Positions 56,683-64,000 of a stretch of 64,000 nucleotides of DNA are shown here, in pieces. This stretch comes from Erythrobasidium yunnanense (taxonomy: Eukaryota; Basidiomycota; Cystobasidiomycetes; Erythrobasidiales; Erythrobasidiaceae): positions 2,267,111 to 2,331,110 of the forward strand of contig BCJC01000002.1 in NCBI GenBank assembly GCA_001600175.1, written 5' to 3'. Numbering within the stretch: position 1 is the stretch's first letter; the number at the start of each line of letters is the position of its first letter. The position numbers and the translations under genes were made by a program. A model generated the notes under the pieces. The model made no database searches. It was not told where the DNA came from and was given only the letters and a program-made list of their open reading frames with translations.

Positions 56683-58379
56683 TCAAAAGTCCACAAGCTT
56701 CGCCTGATAGATGCCTAGCTTGGTCGCAGCAGATACAGCCAGACCTGCTAGCCAGACAGCAGTCGTCACTCCCTTGAGGAGCAGCAAGCCTTTCCACGTG
56801 CTGGTATCTATACTGCTGGCAGACTCGCTCGATTTGACCCAGGCTGTCGACATAGAAAGGTCAATTGGCATGAAGAATCCGTCTTGGTGCTCCATTGTCA
56901 ACTCACCGAATGCTCTCTTATACATTTCGGAATCAAACTCTTCTGCGAGCGCAAGCATGTCCTCGTCCGTAGCTGCCGAAGGTGCACCGCTGCGTAGGAA
57001 CGTCGTTTCATATAAGCGACTCTTGAGCTCAGCAGCATCTTTCATCGCCTGATTGGCACCCTGGCCGCGGCCGGCTACGAGGTAGAATTGGAGTCAGTCT
57101 CAGTTCCAGCAATAAAAGGGAAAGTAAAGGCGACTTACGCGACATAGCATGGATAGCATCTCCAATAAACACCACCCGTCCTAGTGCGGCTTCCGTTTTG
57201 CGCCAATGTGCACACTGAAGGGGAACTGAAGAACCGAGAAGACCGATCTTCAAATTCTGGCGACCGACCCTCGGTAGCACAGGAAGGCCATCAGGAGAAC
57301 AACCTCTTTTCAGCAGTTCTCTCTCGGCTTGATCCAATCTCTCTTCATCTGTCTTCAATGCCTGGAGAGCCCGCATCGTCTCGTCACCCAGAGCGATTCC
57401 CCAAAACAGGAAATAATCGTCTGCAGACCCTGGCGAAGCCAAAGAAATTTTGGGAGATAGTTTGTAGATAGCTGAGAATGATTGGAGATCCCCTTCCATC
57501 AACATCATGGTGCCTCTTCTCTTCAAAGTGTCGGGCAATTGTTGGTAAGTCTCTCGGCTAATGTTTCCGCGCGCTTGCATACTGAGATGATCCAGCTTCG
57601 TCAGGTTGTCTATGCCAAATATGTGATTACACTGTTGCACATTCAGCGCAAGGTCACACACGAAATTTGGAGAACACACCAGACTATTTGAGCCATCGGC
57701 AGCGATCAAGATCTAATAATGGGATTCACAGTGATCATCAGTACCCTCCGGATTACAATAGGTGCTGGATATCCATATACTTACGTCCCCTTCGGCTTCT
57801 GTGCCATCTGTAAACTCGCAAAGGACACGCGAGTGCTTCGGGCTAACTCCAGGCTTGACAGAGGCGTTCTTCAACCTTTTGGACAGATGGACGCAACCAT
57901 GATGCAGAGGTTTCCGTAAAAGATAGTCTTTGAGAGCAGAGCGAGGTACGGCTCGGCTCTTCGGGTAAAGGTGGAGATCGCCAAGATCCACCAGTACAGA
58001 GGTGTCCTTGCGTATGAATGTTGGAGCACGAGATATTTCTGCGAGAAATCACAAGATTTTCTTCAGCTTTCGAGCATCTGGAAAGAAAAACGTGAAGAGA
58101 GGGCACAACGCTAGACCCCTTGCACTAACCATTTCCCCAAATACTCCTCATCTCCTCGTATGTCTGCTTATCGAGACATTCCTTTAACCCAGCGATACCG
58201 TCCTCGCCAAGCCGGATCTGATAGCCGCCTCTGTCGGAAGAGTAGGCCAGGTCATCCCTTTCGAACATGTCGACCTTGAAGCGGTTTTCGGAGTCATTGA
58301 GTAAGCCATTCGCTAAGCATAGGCCGGAGAGGCCAGCACCGATAATGATGACTCGGAGAGGACTACTAGCGTCAGTCAT
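56683..58379 (-). CDS. FAD-dependent monooxygenase (aromatic hydroxylase family) with C-terminal membrane anchor
   Basis: Flavin monooxygenase of the salicylate/PHBH-like group. Four or more exons. The N-terminal Rossmann motif is LRVIIIGAGLSGLCLANGLL with the family's Asp/Glu after the second strand (VDMFERDD). The DG motif is LIAADGSNS near the middle and the second FAD motif is RVVFIGDAIHAMS, followed after an intron by GRGQGANQAMKDAAEL. The C-terminus has a hydrophobic span LLLLKGVTTAVWLAGLAVSA, suggesting membrane attachment. Similar enzymes hydroxylate aromatic rings or act in secondary metabolism. It is divergent from the metallo-hydrolase gene (339 bases between starts), probably co-regulated. 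Confidence 0.87.
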
Positions 58380-58718
58380 GTCGGCTTCTAATCGCAGGTA
58401 AGGACAGGTGAAAGTGGTATGTATCTGCGAGCGAGATTGAGCAAGGTGTCACGCTTACTTCGCTGAGAAGAGGTCAGAAACGACCAGGAGCGCCGTACGG
58501 CCCCTCCGGCTGTACCCACAAGTTCCCGACCTTGCACTATACCCGGCATCTATCTCCCCTTAACAAAGCGCGTTACCTCCGCTGGGAACCTTGTGTGGTG
58601 ATCCTAATCCTGGTTCTCTCGGTCCGGGAAACTGTTTGGCAACCAGTTTTTGGACGGGCAAGTCCTCTCGAAACCTTTCCAAGATCCTAGTCTCGTCGTT
58701 ACGGAGCAGCATATCATC
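58380..58718. promoter_or_regulatory. Shared upstream region of the monooxygenase and metallo-hydrolase genes
   Basis: 339 bases between divergent start codons. No specific element recognised. Confidence 0.35.
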
Positions 58719-60042
58719 ATGGCTGCAGATATACCTTCTACGACACTGGAATGGTTTGTAAGCCGAAGTTTGCCATAGGCACAGCTCACAACTTGATGAC
58801 GGTTCCCAGGGAGCCACGACATACCGGCTTACAATCGGAGAGACTGTCTTCTTCCTTGATACTTGGCTGGACCGACCTTCCAACATCAAAACCTATCTAT
58901 CCACGAAAGACGTCAAGAAATGTGATTATATACTGATCTCGCACGCGGTACGATTCCAGCCTCCGGGGTTATTTCAGGATAAATACATCGCTGATGAGCT
59001 TCATGACAGCACTTTGATCACCTGCCTGGCGCCGATATAATCGCTAAAGCGACTGGAGCCAAGATCATTGCGAACGGAGAAGCCATCAACGTCATGCGAC
59101 GTGCCGGCGTCCCAGAAGAACAGCTCATTCCTATAGCTGGTGGGGAAGTCTATCAGTGCGGACCTGGAATAACGGTCTATCCTCAGCCTGCTCTACATTG
59201 TCTGCCTGGGTGGTCTGGACACGAGCATCCTGAATATATGGATACGGGAAAGGTCGGTGCCACACAGAGTTCGCTCATGCTCTCCATACTGATCTTGAGG
59301 TCGTGACAGATATACTTGGGCGGCTGGGGGGTGTCGACCCTCAATATAACCCAAGGTTTGACGGCAGGTGCGGGATATCGGCTTGTAGCGATAGCATACA
59401 TAGAGTAGCTGAACAGCTACGTACTCTGCTAGGTTTTGGAGGACGTATTCGTGATGGACCCATTGAAGACCTCAAAGGAGACGAGAACTACCTTGCCCTT
59501 CGCGAGTTCCTCAGAAATCCCGACTACCACCACAGCTTCTTCGATGGCGGGCAAATTATGTATCGTGAGCTTGGAGCATATCTTCTCTTCGACATGCAAG
59601 CATCTGACCGCCTGAAACCGTGTGATGGGCAGAAATCAATATTGAAGTCGGAAAAACGATCAAGTCGATCCTTTTCTCTTCGCATAACGGCGCATACGAA
59701 GGTGTGATACGCTCTCTGGAGCCCAAGCCGGATCTCGCCATCATAGGCGTTGCGGGCAGAGCCAATCTCAATGGCAAGCCTTTCCAAGGCAGCACAGCCG
59801 AGTTTGTGACGCGGGAGGTGGAGTGGCTGGGACAGCCTGAGCGTGTCATATGGGTATGTCGCCCTTGCCATCCGGTAGAAACAGCCATTGAACCTTCCTA
59901 TGCTGTTTACCAGACGCTTCACGATCAAGCGCCGGTAAAGCCATTCTATATCGATACCACCGCTGCAACGGAGATGGTGACTGCTAGAACGAGGTCCAAG
60001 GTAGTCGATCTGAAGCATACGGAGGTGTATCGGGTCTTCTAG
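58719..60042 (+). CDS. Metallo-beta-lactamase-fold hydrolase
   Basis: Zinc hydrolase of the metallo-beta-lactamase superfamily. Exon 1 is short (MAADIPSTTLEWF), exon 2 gives GATTYRLTIGETVFFLDTWLDRPSNIKTYL and CDYILISHA, and exon 3 begins HFDHLPGADIIAKATGAKIIANG, so the join produces HxHxDH, the metal-binding signature. Later exons carry PALHCLPG, FFDGGQIMY and, after an intron at about 59564-59631, INIEVGKTIKSILFSSHNGAYEGVIRSL, PDLAIIGVAGRANLNGKPFQG and a Thr-rich end. It resembles lactonase-like members (UlaG/quorum-quenching style) of fungal genomes; the substrate is unknown. It pairs divergently with the monooxygenase and may open a lactone or ester in the same pathway. Confidence 0.85.
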
Positions 60043-60771
60043 TCCTATTTCTCGTCACGTCTGGCGGTTTGACGATGCATATGGGACGGCGTCGCATGAA
60101 AGCTGCCCGGATATGTGAATGAGTATTCGATCGCTTGTAGAGGCAGGTATGTGCGTCAGGCATCCAGCAGTTGTTTTTTTGAAGTGTAAGGCTTGATACG
60201 GGATTCGGCAGTCCGTATGCCTTGGAAAGACAATATCAGGGATAGCCAAAGATGCCCAAGGCAGTATGAATGTGTGCATAGGAAAGAGCAGCTAATTTGT
60301 GTATTTCTTGAGCAAGCAGCAGGGAGTGCGACGTAGAGATCGTTCGAGCGGGTACTAAGTCGTTCTGCAGAGTATAGTATTGTTGCACTTTCTTATTGGA
60401 AGGTCCCTAAAGACTGCTGCTTTCAGCTTTATCTGGGTTTAGGCGAACGTGGTCGTAGCCATATCTCAGCTAACATCGATCGTTGCATCTTCACCCGAAA
60501 TATATAGAATACTTCACACAACGAGACGCAAGGGAAGTACTAGACGAGAAGGAGAAAAGTCTGGGGTTGAAGGGAGAGGTGATAGGGTTGAAAGGGTCGA
60601 GGCATCTGTAACAGCCAATAAAAGCGGACGTGGGTGAAGTAGGCGACGCGCTAGTCTTGGGCTAAATACAGATGGTTGGTTTTGCTTGCGATGCATTGAT
60701 TGCGAGCGACGATTAGCAGTTTTGCTCCGTGTCGCTTGCTTGGGCGTCATCGAGTCGTCGTCGTCGTATAT
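60043..60771. other. Convergent intergenic region
   Basis: About 730 bases between the metallo-hydrolase and the 3' end of eL14. Short open frames are of low complexity. A small TCG-repeat tract is near 60750. No gene supported. Confidence 0.4.
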
Positions 60772-61385
60772 TTATGATGATGATTTGGCCTTCTTGAGCT
60801 CTGCGGGACACTCATAGTCAGCTCATGCTCGCATACTGTGCTGGCGAGTTGGTTTGCCCACCTTTGCCGACGCTCTTTCTCCTCTCGGCTTTCAAGATCT
60901 GGACCTTGAATCTCTCAAAGTCTGTCAGGTTCCTCCTCTTCTCCTGGGTAGCTCTCTTCTTTGCCCATGCCGAGTTTTCCCACTTCTCTTGCACACCGCT
61001 GCTCTTCCACACTTTACTGACGACGCTTGAACCTGCTGCTCGTGGTAGCTTCTTGAGTACATAAGGAGTGAGGACGACCTTCTTGTATGCGATAGCTTGA
61101 CGGGGAACAGATGATTCGGGTCCATCGATGAGGGCCTATCAATCAGCGTTAACTTTGTGTATTCACTCGATTTCGATGGCGGTTTCGGGCGCACCCTCGC
61201 GTGGTCGATGATCTCTACGATGACAGCGAGCTTGCCAGCTGATGGGCCATCGTTGACGAGCACTACCCGCCCGACTTCGACAAATCGCTTGAACGTAGGG
61301 GCCTGCATAATCGCATCCAGGAATCAGCCCAGTATTCCCTGGCCTATAGTCTTGATGTCTAATCCACCTGTGCTGCCGACGACAT
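60772..61385 (-). CDS. RPL14: 60S ribosomal protein eL14
   Basis: Component of the large ribosomal subunit. A short first exon encodes MSSAAQ; then [36 protein letters not shown] (the KOW-like barrel), ALIDGP...[72 protein letters not shown] and a final small exon ELKKAKSSS. The order and motifs are diagnostic of eL14. Four exons, with introns near the 5' end as is usual for fungal ribosomal protein genes. Confidence 0.92.
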
Positions 61386-62802
61386 TCTTGAAGGATAATG
61401 GAATAAGGTGATGGATGTACGCAAGTCTTCAAGCTGGCCTCTCGAGCACGCAGAGGGCGAGTTTCCCCTAATTTCGATCACTTTTCCTCAAAGGAAGGAA
61501 GAAATTGCAATCGCCAGAAGAAAGGAGGGAGCAAGAAAGTCTCCAGGATTGACTATGATCTCGAGTGCATGAAACGATAGCGCTGCCATTAATCGTCGCG
61601 GCTTGCAGTGTGCTCCCGCTATCTCGAAGGAGAAAACCTGATCATGAAAGATTCTTTGGCGTACATCTTGCTTTTGGCGCGCTCTTATGCTCTTCCTGCC
61701 ATTGTCTACATGAACACTTCCTGTTCCATGCTGTCTCAAGCGCTGGTTCCGCTGCTTTGATGACGATTTGATGGGCTGCCGATCCTGCTAACTCACCCTT
61801 CCTCTCCACAATCTGATGCTCTAGACATACTCCATGCACCATCGTATGTCTACACGGGCTGCCTCCTGGCTGATCGCGCTCGAGTGGCAGAACACGCTGG
61901 CCTTACATGCATTGGAGGCCGCATCGCCCAATTAGCCTGATTCGGGATTTCTCAGCTTATTTAGCGATAGTAATGCACAGCTTCACTCCAGTGGACTGTG
62001 CTCTATAGCCGTACCGACAATGACCGCACCCGCCCTTCGAGCCGCAATGTCCACGAAGCTGCTGATATGCGTCAGGTTAGCGATCGTACGTATCAGTGCG
62101 CAAAGCATCCCACCATACCTATGCAAGCTTTTGGTCGCTACGCACCCAGCGTCCAGCGCTCTTTGGGTAGAAGCTGTCGTACGATGCTACACGGGGGACA
62201 TACCAAAGCGACTAGGGACAAGCTTACAAAGCTACTTTGAGGTTGGTAGACTTGAAGCGAAACATTTCAGGGAGATCCAGGCATTTGACCGCCATATGCC
62301 CTCATGCCTATCGTCTGTATCAAAGCTGATCAAAGCTTCCACTGTCGGCTGCGCCAACGGGCTGAGAGCACTGCACCCTCGAGTCAATATACACTACTGT
62401 AGTATTGTCGCTCGAACGCGTCGTCCTAATCGTCATCCTATCGTGACAGGGATTTGCGATGAACCCTTGTTAAGACAACGTACTATCCGATGCTCTTTGT
62501 CGGTTCGAGAACATACAGGCTGTCCGCTATCCAGCGAAGGCTTTGTATCTTGCAAACAGTTGTGAGACCCAAACCTGAATCTCTGGCTATTGAGCTGGGT
62601 AGATTGGCACGACGCGTGGTCGGGTCGTTCACTTTCTGTTCTTGTTCATTCTATGTAGCTCAGTAGCCATTCTTGAGCGAGCGAAGAAATGTCAACATCG
62701 ATAGCCGGTGGGACCGGGGATCATGCGCACGCGTGTACCTTTTGCTTTCCTCCACTCCATCAGCTGAGCTCGAAAGCTACAGCCAGCTTTTGTGACAGCA
62801 CG
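61386..62802. other. Long intergenic region upstream of eL14 and of the membrane protein gene
   Basis: About 1.4 kb between divergent genes. A plus-strand frame at 62020-62565 (181 codons) has no recognisable domain and unconvincing composition; minus-strand frames at 61488-61842 are likewise unsupported. Presumably the promoters of both genes. Confidence 0.45.
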
Positions 62803-64000
62803 ATGGCCTCGCAAGCTTCTGGCAGCGGATCTGCGCGCCGTCAAGCTTCAGGCGACGGATCGGCTTCATCGAGCAGCGGCAGTCCGATTCTCGAGAAGAA
62901 GCGACCCTCTTTCGGTGCAGATATGCGAAGCACAAGTAGCAGCAGTAACAAAAGCGCAGCAGGACCACCACGACGTCCGAGCTCGTCGACTCGAAGGAGA
63001 AGCAGCTTGAAAGCCGTCAGCGAGGATCTGGACGAACCTGCCGTCGATGATTACGAAGAAGAAGCTTTAGATAGCGACGAGACGCAATATGATGACAAAG
63101 ATGCGCTCTACGAACAAGATAAAGTCGCAAGTGAAGAGAGCTTCGGTGGATTGCATTATGTAAGTCGCGCTGTTGCCTGATTATAGGCGCACTGCTGGAT
63201 TATAGAGCTTCTTTCTAGAGCAAGTGACTTACACTTGCTGTTGCAGCTCCCGCTCATCGTCGCTGTCGTACCTCCGCTTGGGGCGATCCTGCATGGACGC
63301 GCCGAAGGTGTGCAGATCTCTCATATAACGGAAGTAGGATATGCAAGCTAACATTGCACTCATTCAACAGCCTGGACAGACTTCCTCATCCTCCTTCTAG
63401 TCGCTTTCTACCTCTATCAGGTCGTGCGGGGTAAGTCAGACACGCTACCTCAGACCTACAGTCTTAGCTAATGCATGCGGTTGCCGTATATGCAGTTCCC
63501 TGGGAACTTTACTACGCCTCTCGCACGCGTCGCATCAATGCAGCGACGTATGCTCTCAGTCACACAGACGACGACACGCCCGCTTCTGTCATTCAGCGTC
63601 GAAAAGCAGCTCAATCCGAGCTTATGCAGAAAGAGATCTTCTCTCTTATTTTCTGTGTCGTCTCGCCATTCATCGGATCCTACCTTCTCTACTACGTAAA
63701 AGGCGCTCTCAGCGATCCAGATCGATACATAAACCCTTACAATGTCAGACTGTACGTCCTAGCTAGTGGAGTCAAGCCATGGACGCACTTCTTTTCACTG
63801 GTCAAGAAGAGGAGTCTATTCCTACAGTCCGAAGTTCACTATCCGACACCTACCGTTTCCCTCCTAATGAGGAAGGTCGAGAGCATGCAAGAGGAGATTA
63901 ACAGCCTCCGAGGTATACATGCCACCAAGAAGGATGTCAAAATTCTTCGAGAAGGCATCGATGTGCCCTTGACAAAACTCAACAAAGCACTCAAGACGTA
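62803..64000 (+). CDS. Conserved fungal membrane protein (3' end outside window)
   Basis: Family of unknown role, widely present in fungi as far as I recall its sequence style. The N-terminus is Ser-rich with RRQASGDGSAS, PRRPSSSTRRRSSLKAVS and an acidic DDYEEEALDSDETQYDDKDA. A first intron near 63159-63246 leads to LPLIVAVVPPLGAILHGRAEAWTDFLILLLVAFYLYQVVRVPWELYYASRTRR, two hydrophobic spans with the PPLGA and VPWELY motifs. Another span region is EIFSLIFCVVSPFIGSYLLYYVKG. After it come PYNVRLYVLASGVKPWTHFF and a coiled-coil part (KVESMQEEINSLR) running off the window. The start at 62803 (MASQASGS) is chosen over 62689 because the extra residues look untranslated. Confidence 0.72.

Noticed and set aside
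60730-60780. TCG/GATGAT simple repeats as a possible regulatory element
   Set aside because: They lie at the 3' end of eL14, are very short, and part of them encodes its Ser tail.
62020-62565. 181-codon open frame upstream of the membrane protein gene
   Set aside because: Composition and lack of any motif suggest chance; no splice partner seen.

Overview
The window is nuclear DNA of a filamentous or dimorphic fungus, most likely a basidiomycete. Genes are dense and cut by many short introns (about 40-160 nt, GT...AG with CTAAC/CTGAC branch sites). The proteins are fungal: ATG13, a Dot5-type peroxiredoxin, a C2H2 plus Zn2Cys6 regulator, TRI12-type and monocarboxylate-type transporters, and a eukaryotic prolyl-tRNA synthetase and eL14. 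I cannot name the species. I see no rRNA, tRNA, CRISPR array or transposon.

Layout. 1-6.6 kb: the 3' part of a USP16/45-like deubiquitinase, cytochrome c oxidase subunit VIa, a hypothetical gene and a tiny VIIa-type cytochrome c oxidase gene. 7-15.1 kb: four same-strand tandem genes, the most interesting part of the window. Two are paralogues with one CCCH zinc finger and many Trp-Gly repeats, one has a C2H2-like finger, and one is a Hst3/Hst4-type sirtuin whose catalytic His is a Tyr. All four end in the same short tail, LxxRFxxxFPDWL, and three share an SIKGxA motif. 15.3-24.2 kb: ATG13, a GFA-domain protein, two unknown proteins, the Dot5 peroxiredoxin, a TRAF-type zinc-finger coiled-coil protein and a small Cys-rich membrane protein. 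24.2-36 kb: an accessory-metabolism block (TRI12-type transporter, PhyH dioxygenase, dual zinc-finger regulator, GH78-like rhamnosidase, ABM protein). 36.3-43.4 kb: a bZIP factor, an unknown gene, a small zinc-ribbon-like protein and prolyl-tRNA synthetase. 43.8-48.9 kb: a tandem pair of LtrA-family membrane protein genes, both with broken frames. 48.9-60 kb: a second metabolic block (MFS transporter, CocE/S15 hydrolase, monocarboxylate-type transporter, FAD monooxygenase, metallo-beta-lactamase-fold hydrolase). 60.8-64 kb: ribosomal protein eL14 and the 5' part of a conserved membrane protein.

How genes may work together. The 7-15 kb genes look like a locally built protein set: WG repeats (possible Argonaute hooks), an RNA-binding-type CCCH finger, a probably non-catalytic sirtuin, and a common C-terminal peptide that could dock on one partner. 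An RNA-silencing or chromatin role is inference. The two metabolic blocks combine transporters, oxygenases and hydrolases in divergent pairs, as catabolic or secondary-metabolism clusters often do.

Exon joins were made by eye from splice consensus and reading-frame phase. Where no join was clear, only the gene span is given.
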